Positions 9,298 through 17,265 of a stretch of 64,000 bases of DNA are shown piece by piece; within the stretch, counting starts at the first letter, position 1; each line of letters begins with the position of its first letter. Below the pieces are notes generated by a model, which saw only the letters and a program-made list of their open reading frames with translations, was not told the DNA's origin and searched no databases. The DNA lies in the NCBI RefSeq assembly GCF_000739775.1, contig NZ_BBJH01000006.1, forward strand, positions 310,001 to 374,000, in the 5' to 3' direction. Made by a program: the position numbers and the translations under genes. Origin of the DNA: Paraburkholderia heleia NBRC 101817. Its GTDB lineage: Bacteria; Pseudomonadota; Gammaproteobacteria; Burkholderiales; Burkholderiaceae.

Positions 9298-10835
9298 GCG
9301 GCGTGCCCCAGATGAATGCTGGATTCGCCGAGCGCGGCGCTCATGATGCGCGCTTCGCTGGCGTCGGCACGGGCGATGTCGGCGGTGATGCGGCCTTCGT
9401 GCATGACGAGCACGCGGTCGGCCATGCCGAGCACTTCGGGCAGTTCGCTCGAAATCATCAGCACGGCCATGCCCTCTTTCACGAGTTCCGCGAGCGCGCC
9501 GTAGACCTCGGCCTTCGCGCCCACGTCGATGCCGCGCGTCGGTTCGTCGATGATGAGCACCTTCGGCCCGGTGGCGAGCCACTTGCCGAGCACCACCTTT
9601 TGCTGGTTGCCGCCCGAGAGCGTACCCACGGGTGCGTTCAGATCGCTCGCCTTCAGGCGCAGGCGCTTGCCCCACTGCCCGGCAAGCTCCACTTCGCGCC
9701 CCGTGGAAATGAGGCCGAAGCGCACGAGCCGCCCGAGCACCGTGAGCGACGCGTTGCGCGCAATGCTCAGTTCGAGCGCGAGACCTTGCTGACGCCGGTC
9801 CTCGGGCACGAGCGCGAGCCCTGCCTTCACGGCGGCGGCGGGCATGCCGGAGGCCAGCGGCTTGCCCGCTATCTGAACCTGCCCGGCGTCGCACGGATCG
9901 ATGCCGAATATCGCGCGTGCCACTTCGCTGCGTCCCGCGCCCACGAGACCCGCGAGCGCGACGATCTCGCCCGCGCGCACGTCGAACGAAATGTCCTTGA
10001 ACACGCCGCGGCGCGTGAGGCCGCGCACGCGCAGCATCACTTCGCCCGGTTGCACGTCGGCCTTCGGGTAGAACGTGGCGAGGTCGCGTCCCACCATCTT
10101 CGCGACGATGTCCTGGGTCTTGAGCGTTGCGGTAGGCGCGTTGAACACCTTGGCGCCGTCGCGCATGATCGTCACGTGCTGTGTGAGTGCGAAGACTTCT
10201 TCGAGCCGGTGCGTGATGAAGAGAATCGCCACGCCGCGCTCGCGCAGCGTGCGCGCGATCGTAAAAAGCCGCTCGACCTCGGGCAGCGATAGTGCGGCCG
10301 TGGGCTCGTCCATGACGAGCACGTTCGCGTTGAGCGAAAGCGCCTTCGCAATTTCGATCACCTGCTGGTCCGCAATCGAAAGTCCGCGCACGAGCCGTTC
10401 GGGCTTCAGTTCGACGCCGAGCGACTGGAGCAGTGCCGCGACCTCGCGATGCATCGTGTCGTAGTCGATGCGGCCCACGCGGTCCACGGGCTGACGCCCC
10501 ATGTAGATGTTCTCCGCAATCGAAAGATCGAAGAACAGTGTGGGCTCCTGATAAATCACCGCGATACCGGCGTCGCGCGCCTCGCTGGGCGTTGCGAACG
10601 CACGCGCCACGCCGTCGATGCGCATTTCGCCGCCGTCGGGCTGATACACGCCTGCAAGGATCTTCACGAGCGTCGACTTGCCCGCGCCGTTTTCGCCGAG
10701 CAGCGCGTGCACCTCGCCGGGCATGAGCCTCAAGCTGCCGTCGATGAGCGCCCGCACGCGTCCGAACGACTTGCTCGCGTTACGCAGTTCGAGCCGTGCA
10801 GTGTCGTCGGCCCTGATTTTTGCTTCTGCTTCCAC
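9294..10835 (-). CDS. rhaT: Rhamnose ABC transporter ATP-binding protein (duplicated ATPase)
   Basis: A 513-residue protein of two fused ABC domains, typical for sugar importers of the RbsA/XylG/RhaT type. The first has a complete Walker A (GENGAGKST, residues 48-56), signature LSIADQQ and Walker [13 protein letters not shown]. The second has the usual degenerate Walker A ([13 protein letters not shown]), signature LSGGNQQK and Walker [15 protein letters not shown]. It powers import through RhaP/RhaQ. The start is GTG 10835 with AGGAG upstream. It follows the lactonase gene after 27 bases. RhaT here is the ATPase name used for rhizobial rhamnose importers, not the E. coli symporter. Confidence 0.9.
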   Translation of the reverse strand: MEAEAKIRADDTARLELRNASKSFGRVRALIDGSLRLMPGEVHALLGENGAGKSTLVKILAGVYQPDGGEMRIDGVARAFATPSEARDAGIAVIYQEPTLFFDLSIAENIYMGRQPVDRVGRIDYDTMHREVAALLQSLGVELKPERLVRGLSIADQQVIEIAKALSLNANVLVMDEPTAALSLPEVERLFTIARTLRERGVAILFITHRLEEVFALTQHVTIMRDGAKVFNAPTATLKTQDIVAKMVGRDLATFYPKADVQPGEVMLRVRGLTRRGVFKDISFDVRAGEIVALAGLVGAGRSEVARAIFGIDPCDAGQVQIAGKPLASGMPAAAVKAGLALVPEDRRQQGLALELSIARNASLTVLGRLVRFGLISTGREVELAGQWGKRLRLKASDLNAPVGTLSGGNQQKVVLGKWLATGPKVLIIDEPTRGIDVGAKAEVYGALAELVKEGMAVLMISSELPEVLGMADRVLVMHEGRITADIARADASEARIMSAALGESSIHLGHAA

Positions 10836-10862
10836 GCCGGTCTCCTGTGGTTGCGCACGCGC

Positions 10863-11768
10863 TCAAATGCGGTAAATACGTTCGGCGTTGCCGCGAAATA
10901 GCGCCGCGTTTTCGCCCTCGCTCGCGCCGCTCACGATCGACGCATACGCATGCCAAAGCTTCGGATAGGCGCTGAACAGACGGTCCACCGGAAAGTTCGA
11001 GGCGAACATCGCGCGATCCGCGCCGAATGCGTCGATCGTTTCCAGCACATAAGGGCGCAGGCTCTCGACGCTCCACGCATGATCGAACATCGCCAGTCCG
11101 CTGATTTTCACGGCCACATTCGGGCATGCCGCAAGCAGGCGCAGGCCGTCGCGCCACGCGCGGTAGCCCGCGACGCTGTTGCGGTCGACGAACATGCCCG
11201 CGTGATTGATCACGAACTGAATGCCGGGATGCGCACGAGCGAGTGCGGCCGCCTCTTCCATCTGCGACGGGTAAAGCTGCAGGTCGAACGAAAGACCGTA
11301 CGTCTCCAGCAGCGCGAAGTTCTCGCGCCACGTCGCCTCGTGCATGTAATGCCGGCCCACGTAGTCGTAGAGCTTGTTTTCGTGAACGTTGAGAATCTGG
11401 CGAATGCCGCGCGTACGCGCGAACGCCGCATGCGCCTCGAGCACGGCGGGTGCATTGGGCGCGCTGAGATCGCAGGCCGCGACGATCGCGTCGGGCCATG
11501 CATGCGCCGCCCCCTCGTTCACGGCAATGTCTGCGAGCCCTTCCAGCCAGCGCGTTTCCTCCACGGGATCGTCCGGATCGTGATTCGCCTCGACGTGCAC
11601 GACCTTGAGCACGTCGACGTCGCCGGCCTCGCGCAGCAAGTCGGCAGGCAGATAGTTGTGCCTGAGTTCGCGCGCATCGCCCACGAAGGACGTGCCCGGA
11701 TTCGCGAGCCACGGGTAATGATGCGTATCGAGGTTCCAGAAGTGGACGTGCGGATCGACGACCTGCAT
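10863..11768 (-). CDS. Amidohydrolase-family lactonase, probable L-rhamnono-1,4-lactonase
   Basis: A 301-residue COG3618 amidohydrolase with the TIM-barrel metal motif DPHVHFWN at residues 4-11, further histidines in HVEANHDP and FVINHAGMFVDR, and a conserved C-terminal RMFASNFPVD-like segment (RAMFASNFPVDRL). Members open sugar lactones (L-fuconolactone, L-rhamnonolactone). Rhamnose transport and mutarotation genes flank it and the rhamnose dehydrogenase/dehydratase operon is nearby, so L-rhamnono-1,4-lactone is the most likely substrate, giving L-rhamnonate. ATG 11768 is supported by GAGGAA upstream. L-fuconolactonase activity cannot be excluded. Confidence 0.8.
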   Translation of the reverse strand: MQVVDPHVHFWNLDTHHYPWLANPGTSFVGDARELRHNYLPADLLREAGDVDVLKVVHVEANHDPDDPVEETRWLEGLADIAVNEGAAHAWPDAIVAACDLSAPNAPAVLEAHAAFARTRGIRQILNVHENKLYDYVGRHYMHEATWRENFALLETYGLSFDLQLYPSQMEEAAALARAHPGIQFVINHAGMFVDRNSVAGYRAWRDGLRLLAACPNVAVKISGLAMFDHAWSVESLRPYVLETIDAFGADRAMFASNFPVDRLFSAYPKLWHAYASIVSGASEGENAALFRGNAERIYRI

Positions 11769-11788
11769 GGCATGTTCCTCGCGTGTGC

Positions 11789-12103
11789 TCAAGACAGCTG
11801 AAAGACCTGCACGAGCGGCTGTTGCAGCGGCACGTTGTGTGCATCCGTCTGCATGATGTCGGCCATGTAATCCCACCATTTGCGCATGACGGGCAGTTCG
11901 GGCAGCGCGTCCATGCTGTGGTCGTCGCGGCGTTCGAGCACGGCAAAGAGATGGTGCGTCGCTTCGTCGAGAAAGATGCGGTAATGCTCCACGCCCGCAT
12001 CGCGCAGCGCGCCCGCGAGCTCGGGCCAGATTTCGCGGTGACGCCGCTCGTATTCGTCCCGTTTACCGGGATCGAGCTGCATGCGAAACGCGATTGTCTC
12101 CAT
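11789..12103 (-). CDS. rhaM: L-rhamnose mutarotase
   Basis: A 104-residue protein, exactly the usual length of RhaM/RhaU. It begins METIAFRMQLDPGKRDEYE and has the active-site region HREIWPEL, DAGVEHYRIFLDE and a conserved WWDYMADIM near the C-terminus. It interconverts the alpha and beta anomers of L-rhamnose so that the dehydrogenase receives the right form. It is the first gene of the transport operon. ATG 12103 is chosen over the longer frame because of GGAGA upstream and alignment with the family start. The promoter is at 12245-12274. Confidence 0.93.
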   Translation of the reverse strand: METIAFRMQLDPGKRDEYERRHREIWPELAGALRDAGVEHYRIFLDEATHHLFAVLERRDDHSMDALPELPVMRKWWDYMADIMQTDAHNVPLQQPLVQVFQLS

Positions 12104-12244
12104 GATGTGTCTCCGTCCAGCCTCGTTACGTCGAGCGCGTATGCCGCCTGTCTGCCCCTGGCGCACGCGTCGACTCGGTGTTTGCCCTGGCTTCGCGGCA
12201 CGCGGTTGCGCGCGTTTTTACGGGGTTAGCTGCGCTGTGATCCG

Positions 12245-12274
12245 ACTATAATTCCCGCATCGATAGCCAACCAA
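12245..12274 (-). promoter_or_regulatory. Promoter of the rhaM transport operon
   Basis: Reading the minus strand, -35 is TTGGTT (12269-12274), the spacer 18 bp and -10 TATAGT (12245-12250). A plus-strand TATAAT (12247-12252) overlaps this -10 and probably serves the divergent LysR gene, so the two promoters cannot easily be occupied together. The -35 is weak, as expected for an activated promoter. Confidence 0.6.
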
Positions 12275-12312
12275 TCCGATGTTGGGATCGGGCGATGCAC
12301 AAACCGGATCGC
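12262..12312. promoter_or_regulatory. LysR-type binding region (two boxes) at the rhaM/LysR divergent promoter
   Basis: Proximal box GAT-N9-ATC at 12262-12276 overlaps the rhaM -35. Distal box GCGAT-N11-ATCGC at 12292-12312 is the classical T-N11-A dyad of LysR regulators, centred about 64 bp before the predicted rhaM start of transcription. Box centres are 33 bp apart. The same pair at the same spacing occurs at 16250-16300 before the catabolic operon. The distal box covers the LysR gene's first possible ATG, suggesting autoregulation. Confidence 0.72.
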
Positions 12313-13308
12313 TCCATGAACCATCAAACTTCCGTCGTCGCACTCGTCAACCGGCTCAGATTCAAACACCTTGCCCTGCTCGTCGCACTCGACGACGCCC
12401 GCAACGTCCACCAGGCCGCCGACACCATCAATGTGGCCCAGCCCAGCGCGAGCCGCATGCTGAGCGACATCGAGGAAGCGTTCGGCTTCCGGCTTTTCGA
12501 GCGCAACGCGCGCGGCATGCAGCCCACCGCGCTCGGCGTCGTCACGCTCGCCTACGCACGCCGCGCGCTCGCCGAGCTCACGCGCTTTGCCGAAGACCTC
12601 GACGTGAAGCGCCGCGGCGGTCACGGCCAGCTCACCGTGGGCGCGATCATGGGCGCCGCGCCCGACCTGCTCGCGCAAGCCGTCGCCACGCTCAAGACCG
12701 AACGCCCGCTGCTGCACGTGCGCATCCTCGGCGAAACAAGCGACCAGGTCGTGCAGCTGTTGCATCGCCGCGAAGTCGATCTCGCGCTCGGGCGCCTCAC
12801 CACGCCGCTGCAGCACAATGATTTCAGCTTCGAGCCGATCGCGCGGGAAACGCTCGTGCTCGTGGTGCGCGCGCGCCATCCGCTTGCGCGGCGCGAACAG
12901 GTCACGCTCGCGGAACTGATGGACTGGCCGTGGGTGGCGCAACCCATTACGAGCCCCGCGCGCGAGTTGTTTGAAGGAGAGCTCGCGCGCGCCGGTCTCG
13001 GCACGCCCGCCAATCTCACCGAGTCGGCCTCGATCTTCGCCACGCTGCAACTGCTCGAAAGCTTCGACGCCGTGGCCATGCTGCCCGAGCCGGTCGTGCG
13101 CGACCATGTGCGCGGCAAGCTGCTCGTCGTGCTGCCGCTCGAAATCGGCAAGAGCCTGCCGGGCTACGGCGTGCTCACGCGCAAGAACGAGCCGCTTGCC
13201 GAGCCCGCCGAGCATTTCGTCGGCTTGCTGCGGCGCTTTTCGCAGCCCTTCAGGAGGGACGATATCGCTCACGATGGTGCGCACGCGGCCGTGCTCGCTC
13301 CTCATTGA
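12295..13308 (+). CDS. LysR-family regulator of the rhamnose genes
   Basis: A 337-residue LysR transcriptional regulator. The helix-turn-helix lies at about residues 22-80 (HLALLVALDDARNVHQAADTI, then SRMLSDIEEAFGFRLFERN), and the substrate-binding fold fills the rest. Divergent position to rhaM, and shared LysR boxes at both rhamnose operons, identify it as their likely regulator, probably activating with a rhamnose-pathway intermediate. ATG 12295 lies inside the distal operator. ATG 12316 (starting MNHQTSVV, 330 residues) is equally likely, and neither has a strong ribosome-binding site. Its stop is 16 bases from the dehydrogenase stop, so the genes converge. Confidence 0.85.
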   Translation: MHKPDRSMNHQTSVVALVNRLRFKHLALLVALDDARNVHQAADTINVAQPSASRMLSDIEEAFGFRLFERNARGMQPTALGVVTLAYARRALAELTRFAEDLDVKRRGGHGQLTVGAIMGAAPDLLAQAVATLKTERPLLHVRILGETSDQVVQLLHRREVDLALGRLTTPLQHNDFSFEPIARETLVLVVRARHPLARREQVTLAELMDWPWVAQPITSPARELFEGELARAGLGTPANLTESASIFATLQLLESFDAVAMLPEPVVRDHVRGKLLVVLPLEIGKSLPGYGVLTRKNEPLAEPAEHFVGLLRRFSQPFRRDDIAHDGAHAAVLAPH

Positions 13309-13324
13309 AACGCTTGCCCAGGGC

Positions 13325-14107
13325 TCACTGCAGATTCACGAACAGCCCGCCATCCACGAGCAGCGCGGCACCCGTTACATAGCGCGCGCGGTCCGAGGCG
13401 AGAAACACCACGCATTCGGCCACGTCCTCCGGCGCGCCCAGCCGCCCGAGCGGAATGCGCTTTTCGAAGCAGGCGCGCTTCTCCTCGTCGCTCAGGTCTT
13501 CGGCGTTCAGGTCGGTGGCGATAGTGCCCGGCATCACCGAATTGCAGCGTATGCCATAGGGCCCAAGCGCGATCGCGCACGACTGCATGAGCGAATGCAC
13601 GCCGGCCTTGGTGGGCGTGTAGTGGGTCTGCATGCCGCCGCCCACCAGCGCGCTGATCGAACTCGTCGCCACGATCGCGCCGCCCGTGCCCTGTTCTTTC
13701 ATTTGCCGCGCGACAGCCTGGGTCACGTAGAACGCACCGTTCAGGTTCACGCCTATCGTGCGTTCGAGCACGGCGGGCGGCATGTCGAGAAACGAATGGA
13801 ACGGGCAGATACCCGCATTGCTTGCGAGCACATCGACCTTGCCGAAGCGCTCCACGGTCTGGCGCACGAGATCCACGCCCGTTTGCGGCGCGGCCACGTT
13901 GCCTTCCAGCGCGATCGCGCGGCGCCCCAGCCGCCCGATCTCGCCCAGCACCTCGTCGATCGCCGAGCGGCGGCCGTACGAGGCGTCGTTGTCGCCCCAG
14001 TAGTTGATCGCGACATCGGCGCCCTCGCGGGCGCTCGCAATCGCAATGGCACGGCCAATGCCGCGCGAACCACCGGTGACGATCACCACCTTGTCCTTGA
14101 GCAGCAC
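13325..14107 (-). CDS. L-rhamnose 1-dehydrogenase (SDR)
   Basis: A 260-residue SDR that oxidises L-rhamnose to L-rhamnono-lactone with NAD(P)+. Sequence features match the characterised Azotobacter-type enzyme closely: VTGGSRGIGRA, the stretch NAGICPFHSFLDMP, SSISALVGG-MQTHYTPTKAG with catalytic Ser, Tyr and Lys, SCAIALGPYGIRCNSV, and the C-terminus LLVDGGLFVNLQ. The start is GTG 14107 with GAGGAG six bases upstream; the longer ATG frame begins with non-family sequence. It is the last gene of the operon KDR dehydrogenase-rhmD-dehydrogenase, 53 bases after rhmD. Confidence 0.87.
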   Translation of the reverse strand: MLLKDKVVIVTGGSRGIGRAIAIASAREGADVAINYWGDNDASYGRRSAIDEVLGEIGRLGRRAIALEGNVAAPQTGVDLVRQTVERFGKVDVLASNAGICPFHSFLDMPPAVLERTIGVNLNGAFYVTQAVARQMKEQGTGGAIVATSSISALVGGGMQTHYTPTKAGVHSLMQSCAIALGPYGIRCNSVMPGTIATDLNAEDLSDEEKRACFEKRIPLGRLGAPEDVAECVVFLASDRARYVTGAALLVDGGLFVNLQ

Positions 14108-14160
14108 GTGTTTCTCCTCGCAGCTTGTGATGAGCCTCGCTCGGCGCACATTCGGTGCGC

Positions 14161-15339
14161 TCAGTGCGTATAAGGCCGCGAAAGTTTGCAGTCCGGATTG
14201 AGCCGCACGCCGAAGCCCGGCGCGTCCGGCACCTTGAGCCGGCCTTTCACCGGCACCGGTTCGTCGAGCAGCAGCGGGGTGAACATCGGCACCACCTTGT
14301 CGGCCTTCGGCGCCATCATGAGGAACTCCGCGAACGGCGAGTTATGGCGCGTCACGACGAAGTGGTAGCTGTACACCGAGGAGCCGTGCGGCACGACCAG
14401 CACGTTGTGCGCGTCGGCGAGCGCCGAGATCTTGATGAGTTCGGTCATGCCGCCGCACCAGTTCACGTCGGGCTGGATCAGGTCGCAGCAGCCCATTTCC
14501 AGCAGCATCCGAAAGCCCCAGCGCGTCGCCTCGTGTTCGCCGGTGGACACCATCATGCCGCGCGGCACATTGCGGCGCAGTTCGGCATAGCCCCAGTAGT
14601 CGTCGGGCGGCAGGCATTCCTCGATCCACTTGAGGTCGTACGCTTTCGCGGCCAGGGCGAGGCGCGTGGCATAGCGCACGTCGAGGCTCATCCAGCAGTC
14701 GTACATGAGCCAGAAGTCGTCGCCTACGCGTTCGCGCATCGTGGCGAGCCATTCGATGTTCTTTCTGAGGCCCTCCTCGCCTTCGGCCGGACCATGCAGC
14801 AGCGGCAGCTTGCCGCCGATGAAACCCATTTCCTTCGCGAGATCGGGGCGCGCGCCGGTCGCGTAGAACATCAGCTCGTCGCGCACCGGGCCGCCGAGCA
14901 GCTGATACACGGGTTCCTTGCGAATCTGCCCGAGCAGGTCCCACAGCGCGAGATCGACGCCCGATATGGTGTTGAGCACGACACCCTTGCGGCCGTAGTA
15001 GAGCGTGGCGAAGTACATCTGATCCCACATCTTCTCGATGTCGGTCACGCGCTGCCCTTCGAGAAAGCGCGCGAGATGCTTCTCGACGATGAATGCACCG
15101 ATCTCGCCGCCCGTGGTCACGGCAAAGCCCACGGTGCCGTCGCTCGCCTCCACTTCCACGACGAGCGTGCCGAGCACGTCGATGCCGAACGAACGGCGGC
15201 TCTGACGATACTCGGGATAGCGCGCCATGGGCGTGGAAATATGGTCGTCGATCCAGTGGCCGTCGGGCTGATCGTGATAATCGGCGCCGCCGCCGCGCAC
15301 GGTGAAGGCGCGCACGTGTTTGATGGTTGGCATGGCCAT
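14161..15339 (-). CDS. rhmD: L-rhamnonate dehydratase (enolase superfamily)
   Basis: A 392-residue mandelate-racemase-class enzyme that dehydrates L-rhamnonate to 2-keto-3-deoxy-L-rhamnonate. It carries the RhmD-specific N-terminus [18 protein letters not shown], and throughout it resembles E. coli RhmD ([53 protein letters not shown]). Metal ligands are Asp in MYDCW, Glu in WIEEC and Glu in STGEH; catalytic histidines are in GEH and VPHGSSVYS. The C-terminus is [13 protein letters not shown]. Start at ATG 15339 is preceded by AGGAG. It follows the KDR dehydrogenase gene in the same operon. Confidence 0.95.
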   Translation of the reverse strand: MAMPTIKHVRAFTVRGGGADYHDQPDGHWIDDHISTPMARYPEYRQSRRSFGIDVLGTLVVEVEASDGTVGFAVTTGGEIGAFIVEKHLARFLEGQRVTDIEKMWDQMYFATLYYGRKGVVLNTISGVDLALWDLLGQIRKEPVYQLLGGPVRDELMFYATGARPDLAKEMGFIGGKLPLLHGPAEGEEGLRKNIEWLATMRERVGDDFWLMYDCWMSLDVRYATRLALAAKAYDLKWIEECLPPDDYWGYAELRRNVPRGMMVSTGEHEATRWGFRMLLEMGCCDLIQPDVNWCGGMTELIKISALADAHNVLVVPHGSSVYSYHFVVTRHNSPFAEFLMMAPKADKVVPMFTPLLLDEPVPVKGRLKVPDAPGFGVRLNPDCKLSRPYTH

Positions 15340-15391
15340 GTTACGTAGCTCCTGGGTAAGGGATTCATGCGCGCGGGTCGTGCTTCCCGCC

Positions 15392-16144
15392 TCAGTAAGT
15401 CGCCCGCCCGCCCGAAAGGTCGAACACCGAACCGGTGCTGAACGCGCAGTCTTCCGTCGTGAGCCATACGATCATCGAAGCCGCCTCGTCCGGCATGAGG
15501 AAGCGGTTCATCGGGATCTTCGCGAGCATGTAGTCGATATGCTGCTGCGACATCGAATCGAAAATCTCGGTCCTGGCCGCCGCCGGCGTCACGGCATTGA
15601 CGAGCACGCCCTTCGTGGCAAGCTCCTTGCCGAGCGACTTGGTCAGCCCGATGAGCCCGGCCTTCGATGCACTGTAGTGCGAAGCATTCGGATTGCCTTC
15701 CTTGCCGGCCACCGAGGCGATATTGACGATGCGCCCGTAGCCCTGCTCGATCATGCGCGGCACCACGGCGCGGCAGGTCAGGTAGCTGCCGATCAGGTTT
15801 ACTTCGATCACGCGGCGCCACACGTCCACGGGCAGTTCCCACGTGAGGCCATTGCCGCCCGTGATTCCCGCGCTGTTCACGAGCGCATGAATCGCGCCGT
15901 GTGCTTTCACGGTTTGCTGGGCGGCTGCCTCGACCGAGGCTTCGTCGGTCAATTCGACCGTCACCACCGAGACGCTGCCCAGATCCGACAACCCGGCGCG
16001 TGCGCGTTCGAGCCGCTCGGCGTCGATGTCCCAGAGCGAGACGGCCGCGCCCGAACGCAGTGCCCGTTGCGCCACGGCATAGCCCAGACCGCGCGCGCCG
16101 CCCGTCACGACCATCACGCGGTTGCCCAGATCCAGTTGATTCAT
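15392..16144 (-). CDS. SDR, probable 2-keto-3-deoxy-L-rhamnonate 4-dehydrogenase
   Basis: A 250-residue SDR with VTGGARGLG near residue 13, WDID after strand 2 (an Asp that favours NAD+), NSAGITGG, and the catalytic S-Y-K in [20 protein letters not shown]. First gene of the operon with rhmD and rhamnose dehydrogenase, so its likely role is oxidation of 2-keto-3-deoxy-L-rhamnonate to the 2,4-diketo acid, as in the non-phosphorylative rhamnose pathway of Sphingomonas and yeast. A role in 2-keto-3-deoxy-fuconate oxidation is the main alternative. AAGGAGGG precedes ATG 16144. The hydrolase that should split the diketo acid is not in the window. Confidence 0.72.
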   Translation of the reverse strand: MNQLDLGNRVMVVTGGARGLGYAVAQRALRSGAAVSLWDIDAERLERARAGLSDLGSVSVVTVELTDEASVEAAAQQTVKAHGAIHALVNSAGITGGNGLTWELPVDVWRRVIEVNLIGSYLTCRAVVPRMIEQGYGRIVNIASVAGKEGNPNASHYSASKAGLIGLTKSLGKELATKGVLVNAVTPAAARTEIFDSMSQQHIDYMLAKIPMNRFLMPDEAASMIVWLTTEDCAFSTGSVFDLSGGRATY

Positions 16145-16233
16145 TGCGCCTGCCCTCCTTGTTGCGCCACGAGGCGTTGCTGTTGGTCGCCGAGGCCGCT
16201 CGCGCCCAGCATGGGAATCGATCGTTGACAGCC

Positions 16234-16262
16234 AATATAGGTGCGCCGCGATAGCCGAACAA
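16234..16262 (-). promoter_or_regulatory. Promoter of the rhamnose catabolic operon
   Basis: On the minus strand, -35 is TTGTTC (16257-16262), spacer 17 bp, -10 TATATT (16234-16239). This predicts a 5' leader of about 80 bases before ATG 16144. Confidence 0.62.
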
Positions 16263-16300
16263 TCCGAAAGCCGCATGAGGCGATAGCGAAACCGGATCGC
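16250..16300. promoter_or_regulatory. LysR-type binding region (two boxes) upstream of the catabolic operon
   Basis: Proximal box GAT-N9-ATC at 16250-16264 overlaps the -35. Distal box GCGAT-N11-ATCGC is at 16280-16300, centred about 63 bp before the predicted transcription start. The region 16249-16267 agrees with 12261-12279 at 17 of 19 bases, and both distal boxes share the 12-mer AAACCGGATCGC. Spacing between box centres is 33 bp in both places. Confidence 0.72.
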
Positions 16301-16350
16301 GCTTTTGGCTTTGTACGGTTGATGCGCCATGGTTGGTAAGCAGACGAACC

Positions 16351-16387
16351 AAAGCCCGCGAACGCCGTGGTGGCGTACGCGGGCTTT
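16351..16387. terminator. Strong hairpin terminator of the glp operon
   Basis: AAAGCCCGCG pairs with CGCGGGCTTT, and inside it ACGCC pairs with GGCGT around a gtggt loop, with a single A-A mismatch. This 15-bp two-part stem lies 48 bases after the glpF stop. On the minus strand CTTT GGTT follows the stem. Confidence 0.75.
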
Positions 16388-16434
16388 GTGCACTGCAACG
16401 CGCCTGTTTTGCAGGCGCGACAGGGTGAGCGCGG

Positions 16435-17151
16435 TTAGTGCATCGCGTGCAGGTAATGATAGAGACCGGCTGCAGCCGCGCCGCCGGCAAGCGGTCCGAA
16501 TACCGGAATCCACGCATAGCGCCAGTCGCTGTCGCGCTTGCCCGGAATCGGCAGCAGTGCGTGCATGATGCGCGGCGAGAGATCGCGCGCCGGGCTCATC
16601 GCATAGCCGGTCGGGCCGCCGAGCGAAATGCCGATGCCGAGCACGAGCAGGCCGACGGGCAGCGCATCGAGCGCGCCGAGTCCCACCTGCGGCGAGGCCA
16701 GGTAGAGCACGCCGAGGATCAGCACGAAGGTGCAGATCGCTTCCGTCAACACGTTGTGCCGCTTGCTGCGAATGGCGGGCGCCGTGCAGAACACTGCGAG
16801 CTTGATATCCGGGTCGGCTTCGTTCGCAAAATGCTGTCGATAGGCAAGCCACACTAGCAGTGCGCCCGCCATGCCGCCGAGCATCTGCGCCGCGATATAA
16901 CCGCCGACCTTCGACCACGCGAACTTGCCCGCGAGCGCGAGGCTGATTGTGACGATCGGGTTGAGGTGCGCGCCGCTGAACGAAGCGGTCACGTAGACCG
17001 CCACGAACACGGCCATGGCCCAGCCCATCACGATGACGATGAGGTCGGCGCCCTTGCCCTTCGTTTTCGCCAGCAGCACGTTTGCAACGGCGCCGTTGCC
17101 TAGCAGCACGAGAATGGCCGTGCCGATGAACTCCGCAAGATAGGGTGACAT
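16435..17151 (-). CDS. glpF: Glycerol facilitator (aquaglyceroporin)
   Basis: A 238-residue MIP-family channel with six membrane helices and two half-helix loops, for passive glycerol uptake through the inner membrane. Context (glpR-glpD-glpK-glpF) fixes the function. The two pore motifs are unusual: the first reads HLNPIVTI instead of HLNPAVTI (NPI), and the second GYAMSPARDLSP instead of N-P-A-R-D-L-G-P (SPA). The Asp-Arg signature of glycerol channels (ARD) is kept. The sequence was re-read on the complementary strand and both substitutions are real in this window. ATG 17151 begins MSPYLAEFIGTAILVLLG, the normal family start. Confidence 0.9.
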   Translation of the reverse strand: MSPYLAEFIGTAILVLLGNGAVANVLLAKTKGKGADLIVIVMGWAMAVFVAVYVTASFSGAHLNPIVTISLALAGKFAWSKVGGYIAAQMLGGMAGALLVWLAYRQHFANEADPDIKLAVFCTAPAIRSKRHNVLTEAICTFVLILGVLYLASPQVGLGALDALPVGLLVLGIGISLGGPTGYAMSPARDLSPRIMHALLPIPGKRDSDWRYAWIPVFGPLAGGAAAAGLYHYLHAMH

Positions 17152-17265
17152 GATTTTCGTAGTCTCTCTCTGCCCGCGCGGTGCATGCGCACGAAGCGCA
17201 TGCCATCCCGCTGCGGGTTATGTTAATTAGTTATGCTTGTTTGGCGGAAAAGCGTGTTGCGCGGC

